Assembly: GCA_003136315.1 (NCBI GenBank)
Contig: PLDW01000331.1
Coordinates: 1 to 46,264, forward strand
DNA length: 46,264 nucleotides
Direction: 5' to 3'
Source of the DNA: Gemmataceae bacterium
GTDB taxonomy: Bacteria > Planctomycetota > Planctomycetia > Gemmatales > Gemmataceae
The notes beneath the pieces are model-generated. The model had not been told where the DNA came from. It ran no database searches and saw nothing but the letters and a program-made list of their open reading frames with translations. The position numbers and the translations under genes are program-made. Numbering within the stretch: the first letter of the stretch is position 1; each line of letters begins with the position of its first letter. Positions 23,737 through 32,483 of this stretch are shown piece by piece.

Positions 23737-24645
23737 TCAGGGCGAAAGAAGATTGGCCGCGTATGACTCTTTCGACAAGTCAGCGATCCGCTCGTATTTG
23801 AGTTTTCCCCCGGCCTTCACCTCGACTGAGCCCTGAGCTTGCAGGGGGAACGATCGGATTGCCGGCTGGGGCGCTCCCATGCGAACTCGCCCGGAACCCG
23901 TCATCCGGAACTCGTACCGTCCTTCCTCCGGGAACACGACACGGGTCTCCAGGGTACGCTGTGCCTCCGTCAGCGAGAGTTGAGTCGAGGCGACAGTCGA
24001 TTTATTCGGTCGCATGAACTCAATGCGGATCTCTTCCGACACCATGATGGGACCGAGTTCCGCGACCACCACCACCTCGACCGGCAGTTTCGCTTCCTGG
24101 AACGGGTCGTTGCTCGCCGGTTGATCCGCGGACAATGCGGCGGTGTACGACACTGTTGGCCCGGACGGAGCAGGCGACGGTGACAACAGGCGAACCAGGT
24201 GGTACGTGGCATCCCCTTTGACATGGAGCGGTAGCTCCGTCTCCCGGCAGGTTCCGGTCGCCGGGCTCCCACGGAAGTTGAATTTCGACGAAGACCGGAC
24301 CGTGTAAACAACATCCCCGGAGCCCGGCAGCGTCAGCTCAATCTTGCCTCGGGGACGGTCTTTGCTCAGTTCGAGCGTACCGGATGTGATGTTCTTGTTG
24401 TGCAGCAGGCGGAACCCGCCGGACTTCCGGATCTCGACCGTGATCGTCTCGCTCTCTTGGGACGGTGTCAATGCAGCGACGACCGTCAAGGTACACCGGG
24501 GCGGCTTGAGTTCGCCGGGGCCGCCATAGAGGAAGAAATAGCCGATCAGCGCGATGATACCCGCAACCACGGCGAAGCACCCTTTCGCAGCAAGGTTCCC
24601 GCTGATCCGCTCCATTTTGTCCAAGTCTTGATTGCCGCGGGCCAT
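23737..24645 (-). CDS. Membrane-anchored hypothetical protein
   Basis: A 302-residue protein starting at ATG 24645. A single hydrophobic segment (residues about 22-43, CFAVVAGIIALIGYFFLYGG) follows a short charged N-terminus, so it is probably anchored with the C-terminal ~255 residues outside. That part is rich in beta-type sequence with repeated E/T/V strands (LTVVAALTPSQESETITVEI, VSYTAALSADQ, VVVVAELGPIMVSEEIRIEF), perhaps Ig-like domains. No catalytic motif is visible and the family is not recognised. It probably shares an operon with the DUF4013 gene downstream. Confidence 0.65.
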   Translation of the reverse strand: MARGNQDLDKMERISGNLAAKGCFAVVAGIIALIGYFFLYGGPGELKPPRCTLTVVAALTPSQESETITVEIRKSGGFRLLHNKNITSGTLELSKDRPRGKIELTLPGSGDVVYTVRSSSKFNFRGSPATGTCRETELPLHVKGDATYHLVRLLSPSPAPSGPTVSYTAALSADQPASNDPFQEAKLPVEVVVVAELGPIMVSEEIRIEFMRPNKSTVASTQLSLTEAQRTLETRVVFPEEGRYEFRMTGSGRVRMGAPQPAIRSFPLQAQGSVEVKAGGKLKYERIADLSKESYAANLLSP

Positions 24646-24769
24646 GAAGGCTCCCCAAATCGGTAAGTGCCACCCCGGGCCACTCTCAGTAGCCGATGCC
24701 ACCCAAGTCACACCGAATGAACGGGTGGTGACTCGCCGTTTCCAGACGATTCCCTCCGGTCAGGGTAGT

Positions 24770-24783
24770 TCTACTAAAGTAGA
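24770..24783 (+). promoter_or_regulatory. Palindrome before XRE regulator
   Basis: TCTACT-AA-AGTAGA, a perfect 6-bp inverted repeat in the divergent intergenic region, 69 bases before the regulator start. It is a candidate operator for that regulator, possibly also controlling the divergent membrane-protein operon. Confidence 0.45.
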
Positions 24784-24851
24784 CGGCAATCCTTTTTTTG
24801 TGAAAACTCGCTCCTCACGCCAATTGCCGAGAAAGAGAGGTGGGGGGATGC

Positions 24852-25232
24852 ATGCCGAGCAAGAAACCCACGATCCGGCAAGCGGATATCGTGCGGGCTT
24901 TCGCTGAGCGACTCCGGGGAACCAGGCAGGCCCGCAGTATGACTCAGCGGGATCTCGCCACGAAGGCCGATGTCACCTTTTCGTACATTTCCAGGCTGGA
25001 AGCCGGCGGCGCTGCACCGGGCATCGATCTCCTGGAACGGCTCGCCAAGGCGTTAGGAGTCGGGATCACAGAACTGCTGCCGATGCCAGCAATGCCCGCA
25101 ACGGCGGCGATGCGGCGAGACCAGGTGAAGGGATTGTTCGAAGTGGTCTTACCCAAGGCCGGACAGGAAACCTTGGCGATGCTCGAAGTTCTGCTGGCCC
25201 GACTCGCCGAGTCGCCCACCGTGAGCCGTTGA
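24852..25232 (+). CDS. XRE-family transcriptional regulator
   Basis: A 126-residue protein with a lambda-repressor-like helix-turn-helix: FAERLRGTRQARSMTQRDLATKADVTFSYISRLEAGGAAPGIDLLERLAKALGV, split here into the usual helices (first ERLRGTRQARS, recognition SYISRLE). The C-terminal 45 residues are helical and may dimerise. The start at ATG 24852 follows a purine-rich stretch (GAGAGAGGTGGGGGG). It stands alone and is read away from the membrane-protein pair. Confidence 0.82.
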   Translation: MPSKKPTIRQADIVRAFAERLRGTRQARSMTQRDLATKADVTFSYISRLEAGGAAPGIDLLERLAKALGVGITELLPMPAMPATAAMRRDQVKGLFEVVLPKAGQETLAMLEVLLARLAESPTVSR

Positions 25233-25348
25233 TGCTGTTCGGCACCTGGCCGACGAAAGCATCGGGCAATTCCGGGGGTGGTGGGCCAATCCGATCTCTG
25301 GGGCCGAGCTCCCGGAGCCGAGAGGGTCGCTGGGTGAGTGACAGCGAA

Positions 25349-25744
25349 TCAAGATGAGTTGCCCCGGATCAACTCAACCGAGACGCCGATGTTGAGTTTC
25401 GCCCAGGCTTGGTCAGCGGTCAGGGCCGGAACGCCGAGGGTCTTGGCCAAGTTGAGGCAGGCTCGGTCACCCAGGGAGAGGCCCAAACTGCGGGTGTGGG
25501 AGACCAGCAACCCCGACGCAACAGCCTGATCGGCGTCAAACGGCCGAATGTCGGGCACCAGGTCGAACAGATCTGATAGGATCTGCGAGATGTCGCCGCC
25601 GGTATCGGTGAGCTTGGAGACGACCTCGGCAAAGTTGACGGCCGAGATCGTTGCCTCGTCGAGACGGGACAGAACCTGGTCCCCTCCCGGTTCCTTGTGC
25701 AAGGCAGCCAGGACGGCGGACGAGTCAAGGACGAGCTTACTCAT
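25349..25744 (-). CDS. vapC: VapC toxin (PIN-domain ribonuclease)
   Basis: A 131-residue PIN domain: KLVLDSSAVLAAL (first Asp), ISAVNFAEVVSKL (Glu), SLGDRACLNLAKTLGVPALTADQAW (later acidic residues). The Asp/Glu ligands for the metal site are in place, so it should be an active RNase, often aimed at tRNA or rRNA in this family. It overlaps vapB by 8 bases. ATG 25744 begins MSKLVLD. Confidence 0.88.
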   Translation of the reverse strand: MSKLVLDSSAVLAALHKEPGGDQVLSRLDEATISAVNFAEVVSKLTDTGGDISQILSDLFDLVPDIRPFDADQAVASGLLVSHTRSLGLSLGDRACLNLAKTLGVPALTADQAWAKLNIGVSVELIRGNSS

Positions 25745-25997
25745 TTGCCTCTTTGGCCGCTTCGGCGCGACGTTCGGCGATGAGTTCATCGACGAGGGAA
25801 ACGCCAGGTGGGATATTGGCAGCACACCAGTCCTGGAGACGCTTGACGGACTGATCGTGGGTATAGAGAAGCACCCCATCGGGGGTGACTTTCAACAGCA
25901 CCTCCTGCCCGGGCTGGAGCCCAGCCTGGCTTCGGCACCCCGCCGGCACAAATAACCGCCCTTCACGGTTCAGCTTCGCACGGTAGATTTCATTCAT
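25737..25997 (-). CDS. vapB: VapB antitoxin (AbrB fold)
   Basis: An 86-residue AbrB-type protein: RAKLNREGRLFVPAGCRSQAGLQPGQEVLLKV, then a helical C-terminal part (SVKRLQDWCAANI, SLVDELIAERRAEAAKEANE) to bind VapC. The start ATG 25997 gives MNEIYRAKLN; the open frame to 26027 is not needed. Short AT-rich sequence upstream (26000-26040) likely holds the promoter. Confidence 0.82.
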   Translation of the reverse strand: MNEIYRAKLNREGRLFVPAGCRSQAGLQPGQEVLLKVTPDGVLLYTHDQSVKRLQDWCAANIPPGVSLVDELIAERRAEAAKEANE

Positions 25998-26146
25998 GAA
26001 TCCTCTTACATTGTGACATAAGATCATATCATTGTCGAGAGATTGTGTCCACGACTTATTGGAAGGGGATCGACCGGACAGCGGGGAGGAGCAGAGACCG
26101 GTCGCATACCCCCGAACTGTTGCCTGTTCAGTCCGAGAACCGCGGC

Positions 26147-28420
26147 TCAGATGCCCTGCCCCTGATGAATCTTTTCAAATATTAATGCTTTGGCGGCAAA
26201 CGCGGTGAGCAGAACCGGATCGAACTGACCGGGACATTCGATGGTAATGATCTTCACCGCCTGCGTGTGGCTTAGCGGCGGCCGGTGGGGGCGACGGCTC
26301 CGAAGTGCCTCGTAGACGCTTATCAACGCCATCACCCGTGCTGAGAGTGGGATGTTTTTCCCAGCCAGTTGATCCGGATATCCAGTCCCATCCCACTGCT
26401 CATGATGACTGCGGGCAACCTCCACCGCCAAGGACAGGCTCGGTATGTCGAGGGCGAACTTACTGGCTACCACGAGCAGCACATCTGATCCCTGCGTCGT
26501 GTGCGTCTGGAGTACGCTTCGTTCGTTCATATCGAGTTTGTCTGGCTTGCACAGGATGTGTCGCGGGACTGCCAATTGGCCGATATCGTAGATCGGGGCA
26601 ATGGCAGCGAGCAGATCCGTGTAGCTGGCGTCCTTCAGCCGGAGATACTCACCCTCGGACACTACGGCCGCAGCGAGAGCCCGTACATAGCGGACCACCC
26701 GGGACCAGTGTCCCTCAGTCAGCAGGTTCGTCTCGACTAGAAGACGGGACACGGTAAACGATACCGCCTCGGCTCCGGAGGTCGCGGCCCGACCGACCTC
26801 CGGGCTTGGTGGTGGCTCGGTCGCGGCTCCGGCGCGATACAGGGTAGTCGCGGGTACCCGGACCGTAACCGTGGTAGATTCCTTCCCGCGAGGTTGCGGT
26901 CGACGCAGGAGAAGAGAACGGATTCGGGAGAGGAATTCAGATGGACGGAATGGCTTAGGGAGGAAGTCGTTCGCCCCACTCACGGCGAGGCCGCCCAGCG
27001 CCTCCTCCGGTAACTCTCCACTCATCAGGAGGACTTTGACCCGATCCTGATCAGGTACTAAGGCACGGAGTCGGTTGAGCAACGCCGGACCACTCAGACC
27101 CGGCAAGTTCACATCCATCACCACCAAGTCCGGCGAGAACGCCACCAGTTCCGTCAAGGCCGACTCACCGTCGGCTACCTCTCGAATCTCGTACTGAGGT
27201 TTGAGCAGACTGACCATTAAACGACGCATGGATGGTTCGTCATCAATGATCAGCACACGGTCACGGTCGTTGAGCCGATTGACCTCGGACGAGGGCGTGG
27301 TCGCTCGCAGCCATAAGGAAAAACCGGTCAGGGCCGCAGCCACCGTTCGGGCGGAAGGGTATCGCTGATCCGGTTCAGAGTCCATTAATCGAGCGACCAG
27401 GTCACACAACTCCGAGGGTACCTCCGCCCGAATCTGGCGGATCGGAATCGGGATTGTCGAGAAGCGCCGGTGCAGGTCGTGGACCGGATTGCCGCTTTCT
27501 GGGTAGGGTTCGCGCCCGGTCAACGCCCAGTACATCGTGGCCCCGAGGCTCCACAGGTCGGCCCGCGCATCGACACTGCTTGGATCGCGTGCCTGCTCAG
27601 GGGCCATGTATCCCACTGTTCCGAGCAGGGTGCCCGGTTCGGTCACATGGTGGTGAGGGAGTCGTGCCAGGCCGAAGTCAAGGACTTTCGCTTGCCAGTC
27701 GGGCGTCACCAAAATGTTCGAGGGCTTGATGTCCCGGTGAACCAGTCCATGCCGGTGAGCTTCGGAGAGCGCATCGGCAACCTGGCGGAACAATTCGCAG
27801 CATTGATGGGGCGTCAGCGGTTCCTTCTCCCGAATGAGCCCATCCAGATCCTGTCCGGGGATAAACTCCATCACGAAGTAGTCGCGGGGGTGTGCGGACG
27901 GGACGGAACGGAATTCCCGACCAGCGTCCAGGCAAGCCACAATGTTCGGGTGTTGGAGCCGGGCCACGGCCCGCGCCTCGCCATAGAAGCGATGCAACAG
28001 CCGGGGATTCCCCTCCATCGCATGGAGCATCACCTTGAGGGCCACCTGCCGTCTCAGGTGCAGATGCTCGGCGCGGTAGACTATTCCCATGCCGCCCTGA
28101 CCGATCAAGTCGAGAATCCGGTAGTGGCCCAGGATCAGATCTTCACCGCTCCCTTTGCGAACGAGATCGGCCTGGAAAGGGGTGAGCAAGTGGTCATGGA
28201 CGAGCCGAGCCAGTAAGGCATCAGTGTGGGTCATGCAGGAGATAGCTTCTCGCGACCTCGGCGATATCTCGTCCCACTCCTCGGGTAGCACAATCAGGTT
28301 GTCCATTAACCAGGTCAGAAGCATCTGGGCCGCCGGGATGGGGAGTTCAGCCGTCACCCCCAACGCATCTGAGCCTGTCAGCGTCGTGGGGCGAATGAGA
28401 TCAGTTGCGAAGGTACGCAT
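26147..28420 (-). CDS. Ser/Thr kinase - receiver - HD-GYP fusion
   Basis: A 757-residue protein. Order: helical N-terminus with LTPFQADLV (to ~95), a Hanks-type kinase with IGQGGMGIVYR (106-116), VALK (Lys 129), HRDIKPSN (228-235), DFGLAR and GYMAPEQ; then a receiver domain (VLIIDDEP, VVMDVNLPGLSG, FLPKPF; ~385-510); then an HD-GYP domain (~560-757). The kinase and receiver look active. The HD-GYP part keeps HHEQWDGTGYP but its HD dyad is YD (PIYDIGQL) and the usual DVYDAL is SVYEAL, so metal ligands are missing and hydrolysis of c-di-GMP is doubtful; it may only bind. The kinase is a candidate phosphorylator of the FHA proteins at 8185 and 39533. ATG 28420 has GGAG upstream. Confidence 0.88.
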   Translation of the reverse strand: MRTFATDLIRPTTLTGSDALGVTAELPIPAAQMLLTWLMDNLIVLPEEWDEISPRSREAISCMTHTDALLARLVHDHLLTPFQADLVRKGSGEDLILGHYRILDLIGQGGMGIVYRAEHLHLRRQVALKVMLHAMEGNPRLLHRFYGEARAVARLQHPNIVACLDAGREFRSVPSAHPRDYFVMEFIPGQDLDGLIREKEPLTPHQCCELFRQVADALSEAHRHGLVHRDIKPSNILVTPDWQAKVLDFGLARLPHHHVTEPGTLLGTVGYMAPEQARDPSSVDARADLWSLGATMYWALTGREPYPESGNPVHDLHRRFSTIPIPIRQIRAEVPSELCDLVARLMDSEPDQRYPSARTVAAALTGFSLWLRATTPSSEVNRLNDRDRVLIIDDEPSMRRLMVSLLKPQYEIREVADGESALTELVAFSPDLVVMDVNLPGLSGPALLNRLRALVPDQDRVKVLLMSGELPEEALGGLAVSGANDFLPKPFRPSEFLSRIRSLLLRRPQPRGKESTTVTVRVPATTLYRAGAATEPPPSPEVGRAATSGAEAVSFTVSRLLVETNLLTEGHWSRVVRYVRALAAAVVSEGEYLRLKDASYTDLLAAIAPIYDIGQLAVPRHILCKPDKLDMNERSVLQTHTTQGSDVLLVVASKFALDIPSLSLAVEVARSHHEQWDGTGYPDQLAGKNIPLSARVMALISVYEALRSRRPHRPPLSHTQAVKIITIECPGQFDPVLLTAFAAKALIFEKIHQGQGI

Positions 28421-28952
28421 CAGCCCGCGCTCCAAAGTGGTAGGATCGAAGAGGCGGGAATAACTTCACGCAACTTGACAGTTCAGTGTGGGCCGCACTC
28501 AAAGCCAGTTACGGGGCAGGGGGCAGGAGACAGCGGGCATGGTGTGATGGCGGAAATCGCTTACTGCCGCCAATTATGGGAGACTGGCCTCTAGTATTTT
28601 GGCCAACCGTGTTGTCTCCAAGCAGCCATGACCCACCCGTCCAGGTCCCTGTTGACAATCCGCGCTGTATTGGAATATAGGACGTGAACATGAATTTCGC
28701 CCAACGATTTCGCCCATTGGGGCAGTTCTTTTCTACTGACTCGTGCTAGACTTGTAATTTCACAACGTGTATAATTCACATCTGAGCGAAGATCGCTCGA
28801 CTAGGATGCTGGTTCATCGACCCGGCCTACGAGAGCGGGGACCCCGCGATGGGCGCGGCCACTTCCTGCGGAACATGGACCGGGTCGCCTCGGACCGGAC
28901 GGCCGAGCGACCGGCGGAGTTGCTCATCAGTTCGTGATTCATCTCGAAGGGG
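28421..28952. other. Non-coding region upstream of the kinase fusion
   Basis: About 530 bases without a supported gene. AT-rich stretches near 28660-28690 and 28745-28790 include TATAAT (28780-28785) preceded 17 bases earlier by TAGACT, a possible plus-strand promoter. A 43-codon frame follows at 28806-28937 but it is Arg-rich and not convincing. Confidence 0.4.
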
Positions 28953-29257
28953 TTAATGATCCATCCGATGGATAAGCGATGATGCTGGCACGCCCCACAC
29001 CCATTCGGCCTCGGGCGGCACCAGTACCCGGATTGTCCCCGCGATCTGTCCCTCTGCGGCCAGGCTCTCCAGCCGCGCTCTGAGCGGCGAGGTGACAGCG
29101 ACCCCCTGTCGGAGGAGGCACATCCCGGCGTCGTTGAACACATCCTCCACCATGACCATCCCGGGGGTCAGCTCAGTCACTGGTGCCGCCCGAAGAACAG
29201 TTGGCACGCGGCCAGCATGCTCGGCTCGTCGTCGACCAACAGGACTGCGTCCGTCAT
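28953..29257 (-). pseudogene. Collapsed receiver/HD-type response regulator
   Basis: The plus-strand ATGA overlap with the hybrid kinase (29254-29257, read on minus) begins a receiver domain MTDAVLLVDDEPSMLAACQ that stops after 26 residues at 29177. Directly after, in another phase, comes VTELTPGMVMVEDVFNDAG and LLRQGVAVTSPLRARL, which looks like the C-terminal part found after HD-type output domains. The middle (rest of receiver plus HD core) is missing, consistent with an internal deletion. A GTGA overlap at 29177-29180 could let the remaining piece be translated. The parent gene was the cognate regulator of the kinase. Confidence 0.6.
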
Positions 29258-32019
29258 GCGTCGACCCCCTGTCGGTCACCACACAAATCCAGCTTCATCG
29301 TGGGGCTCCGTCCATTTTTTGATGCCGAGGCGTCCAGAACCTCCCGGACCTTGTGGGCCAGGCCGACCGGGGAGAACGGCTTCTGGAGAAAGTTCACCCC
29401 TTCTCGCAGCACCCCGTGTCGGATGACCGCGTCGTCCGTATATCCGGACACGAATAAAACCCGCACCTCAGGGTGCCGCACGGCCACCCGCTCGGCGACA
29501 GCCCGCCCACCCGCTCCGGGCATCACCACGTCGGTAATCAACAGGTGGATCGGCCCGTCGTATCGGGCTGCCAAGCGGACGGCCTCGTCCCCGTTAGCCG
29601 CCTCCAACACCGTGTATCCCCACCCGGCCAGGACGTGACGGGTCAGAGCGCGCACCCCGTCCTCGTCCTCCACTAACAGGACCGTCTCTGTCCCCCGCGG
29701 AGGGGCCAGCAGCCCCGAGCGGGCCTTCAAACTCCTCGCCGTCTGCTCCACCTGCGGCAGATACACCCTGAACGTCGTGCCGACTCCGACCTCGCTGGAC
29801 ACCGCAAGGTGCCCGCCGCTCTGTTTGACGATCCCATACACGGTGGCGAGGCCCAGTCCCGTTCCCTTTCCCGGCCCCTTGGTGGTGAAGAACGGCTCGA
29901 AGATCCTTGCCCTCACTTCCGGCGGCATTCCAGACCCGGTGTCCGTCATGCTCAGGAGGACGTGCGGGCCGGCGTGGCCGTCCGGGTGAGTCCGGACGTA
30001 CATCTGGTCCACTTCGACGTTGTGGGTCTCGATCGTCAGTCTGCCGCCGGTGGGCATGGCGTCCCGCGCGTTCACCGCCAGGTTCATCAGCACCTGCTCG
30101 ACCTGCCCGGGGTCGGCCCGGACCGCCCATAGACTGGGGGCCAGGGCCGTGGCCAGCCGAACATCCTCCCCGATCAGCCGGCGAAGCATCTTCTCGGTGT
30201 CGGTCACCACCTCGTTCAGATCGAGCACCCGCGGGGCCAGAACCTGCTGACGACTGAATGCCAGGAGTTGGCGGGTCAGCCCGGCTGACCGCTCCCCGGC
30301 CATGTGGATCTCGGCGACCAACTCCCGGGATGGATCACCTAAGGGGAGCCTCTCAAGGAGCAGGTCGCTGTAGCCATTGATGATCGTGAGGAGATTGTTG
30401 AAGTCGTGGGCGACACCGCCCGCCAGTTGCCCGACCGCCTCCATTTTCTGGACCTGGCGGAACTGCTCCTCCAGGTTCCGGCGGCCGGTCACGTCCGCCT
30501 GGACTCCGACGAAGTGCGTGAGTCGGCCGGCCGGGTCTCGGACCGGGGAGATCGACAGTTCGTTCCAGAAAGACCTGCCGTCCTTCCGGTAGTTTAGCAG
30601 CTCGACCGTGCAGGATTGCCCCGCCCGGACCGCCTCGCGGAGGCGGGCAATGGCTTCAGGGTTGGAGTCCTTGCCCTGGAGGAATCGGCAGTTGCGGCCG
30701 AGGACTTCTTCAGTCCCGTACCCGGTGATGCGCTCGAACCCCGGGCTTGCATAGACGATTGGGTTGTCGGGTAGCGACGGGTCCGTGATCAGGATGCCTT
30801 GAGTCGCCGCCTGGATGGCCCGGTCTCGCAAATGCAGCGTTACCTCTGCTTCCCGACGTTCCGTGACGTCTTGGGCGAGACAAAGCATGCCAATAAACTG
30901 TCCTCCTTCCGATATCAGCGGAGTGTTGAGCCACTGGCAGGTGATAGTACGTCCATCTTTAGTCAGATTCTCATTGATCGAATGGGCGTTCATGTCGCCA
31001 GAACGGATCCGGCTCCGAAGCTCTTCTCCTGTTTTCCAATCCGAGCGGGGAACGAATGCCTCAAAAGGCGGCCCTGTGCTCAGCATTTCTTCCCTGGCGT
31101 ATCCGAAGATTCGTTCGGCGGTTGGATTCCAGTCGATGATGCGCATGTCGGTATCAAAAAGAATGTAGGCCAGAGGCATTCTCTCGATGTGGAGTTGGAG
31201 GCGGGACAGCAGTGCCTCCCTCTCCTCTGCTAGACGTCGCTTCTCGGTAATGTCTTCGATGACACCAGCAATCCGCACGAACTGGCCTTGGTTCGTAACA
31301 GGATCGCCCCTGATCCAAACCCAGCGAACGGAGCCATCGGGCCGCAGGACACGACACTCCGCATCAATATGACCCGTTGCAAACATGACAACATTCTCAC
31401 GAACCATCATTTCGCGGTCGAGGGGGTGAATGCCGTCCATGTAGGAATGGGGATTGTCGAGTAGGCTTTGACACGTGCGGCCCCACAACTTCTCGTAGCC
31501 AGCGCTGATATACAATATCCTGGATTCTCTGGCGTCCATCATCCAGAGGACTTGGTGGATGTGTGCCGTTAGCTCTTGAAACCGCTCCTCGCTTTGGCGC
31601 AATGACGCTTCGTTGCGTTTGCGATCAATGCCCTGCGCCACCGCCTGGCCGAGCCTCCCCAACCGATCTTTCATGATGTAATCGGTCGCGCCGCGTTGCA
31701 TGACCTGCACTGCACGCTCCTCGCCGATGGTGCCCGAAACGATGATGAAGGGAATGTCCAGATGATACTCACGCAAGATGTCAAGGGCACGCAGCGCATC
31801 AAACTGCGGCATGGAGAAATCAGCAAGAATGATCTCCGGAGCCCGTTGCAAACAGTCCCGGTAATCCTGTTCGAGTTCCACTTGCTCGGCGATTGGATCG
31901 TAGCCAGCCTGGTGCAGCATGTGTAGTATCAACTCGACGTCGGAGGGATTATCTTCGAGAATCAGTACGCGAAGCGGCGTGGCCATTTTCGGGAAATCTG
32001 GGAAGATTGATCCATTCAT
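29254..32019 (-). CDS. Hybrid histidine kinase with LOV domain (copy 1)
   Basis: A 921-residue cytosolic kinase with no membrane segments. Order: receiver (VLILEDNPSDVEL, ADFSMPQFDA; ~15-140), PAS (~150-265), PAS (~280-395), LOV-type PAS (~400-515), HisKA with VAHDFNN (~537), HATPase ([31 protein letters not shown]) and a C-terminal receiver ([31 protein letters not shown]). The LOV part has GRNCRFLQG with the flavin-reactive Cys, NYRKDGRSFWNEL and VGVQADVT, the positions that bind FMN in blue-light receptors. It starts 7 bases after the Rcp1-type receiver gene and overlaps the collapsed regulator gene. Confidence 0.9.
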   Translation of the reverse strand: MNGSIFPDFPKMATPLRVLILEDNPSDVELILHMLHQAGYDPIAEQVELEQDYRDCLQRAPEIILADFSMPQFDALRALDILREYHLDIPFIIVSGTIGEERAVQVMQRGATDYIMKDRLGRLGQAVAQGIDRKRNEASLRQSEERFQELTAHIHQVLWMMDARESRILYISAGYEKLWGRTCQSLLDNPHSYMDGIHPLDREMMVRENVVMFATGHIDAECRVLRPDGSVRWVWIRGDPVTNQGQFVRIAGVIEDITEKRRLAEEREALLSRLQLHIERMPLAYILFDTDMRIIDWNPTAERIFGYAREEMLSTGPPFEAFVPRSDWKTGEELRSRIRSGDMNAHSINENLTKDGRTITCQWLNTPLISEGGQFIGMLCLAQDVTERREAEVTLHLRDRAIQAATQGILITDPSLPDNPIVYASPGFERITGYGTEEVLGRNCRFLQGKDSNPEAIARLREAVRAGQSCTVELLNYRKDGRSFWNELSISPVRDPAGRLTHFVGVQADVTGRRNLEEQFRQVQKMEAVGQLAGGVAHDFNNLLTIINGYSDLLLERLPLGDPSRELVAEIHMAGERSAGLTRQLLAFSRQQVLAPRVLDLNEVVTDTEKMLRRLIGEDVRLATALAPSLWAVRADPGQVEQVLMNLAVNARDAMPTGGRLTIETHNVEVDQMYVRTHPDGHAGPHVLLSMTDTGSGMPPEVRARIFEPFFTTKGPGKGTGLGLATVYGIVKQSGGHLAVSSEVGVGTTFRVYLPQVEQTARSLKARSGLLAPPRGTETVLLVEDEDGVRALTRHVLAGWGYTVLEAANGDEAVRLAARYDGPIHLLITDVVMPGAGGRAVAERVAVRHPEVRVLFVSGYTDDAVIRHGVLREGVNFLQKPFSPVGLAHKVREVLDASASKNGRSPTMKLDLCGDRQGVDA

Positions 32020-32026
32020 ATTGCGA

Positions 32027-32473
32027 TCAACTCTCTATAATCGGTTGTTTATTGATGAGCAGCCAGTAGTAGCCTAATTGTCGGGCGGTTTCGGTGAACT
32101 GCTCGAAGTCCACCGGCTTGACAATGTAACTATTGACGCCCAATTGGTAGCTCTCGATGATGTCGCGGTCTTCCACCGACGAGGTGAGCATCACCACGGG
32201 AACCAAGCAGGTGCGCGGGTCGGCGCGGATCTGGCGCAGCACCTCCATGCCGTCCACCAGAGGCAATTTCTTATCGAGGAGTATCACCCGGGGATTCTCA
32301 AAGCGGCGATTGGCGTAGTCGCCGGTGCAAAAGACGAACTCCAACGCCTCGGCCCCATCCCGCACCACATGGACCTTGTTGGCGAGGTTATGCTTCTTGA
32401 ACGCATGCAGCGCCAGCAGTTCGTCGTTGGGATTGTCCTCGACCAGCAGGATTTCAACGCTTTTCTCGTTCAT
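32027..32473 (-). CDS. Rcp1-type single-domain response regulator
   Basis: A 148-residue receiver protein: EILLVEDNPNDELLALHAFKKH, VILLDKKLPLVDGMEVLRQIR (phospho-acceptor Asp), PVVMLTSSVEDRDI and SYIVKPVDFEQF. This wording is that of small receivers that partner phytochrome-type kinases. It lies 10 bases after the coiled-coil histidine kinase and 7 before the LOV kinase, so it likely takes phosphate from one of them. No output domain is present. Confidence 0.88.
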   Translation of the reverse strand: MNEKSVEILLVEDNPNDELLALHAFKKHNLANKVHVVRDGAEALEFVFCTGDYANRRFENPRVILLDKKLPLVDGMEVLRQIRADPRTCLVPVVMLTSSVEDRDIIESYQLGVNSYIVKPVDFEQFTETARQLGYYWLLINKQPIIES

Positions 32474-32483
32474 CAGGGGTTCC

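Noticed and set aside
28806..28937. 43-codon plus-strand frame after a TATAAT box
   Set aside because: Arg-rich with no motif; promoter evidence is weak and no relative is recognised.
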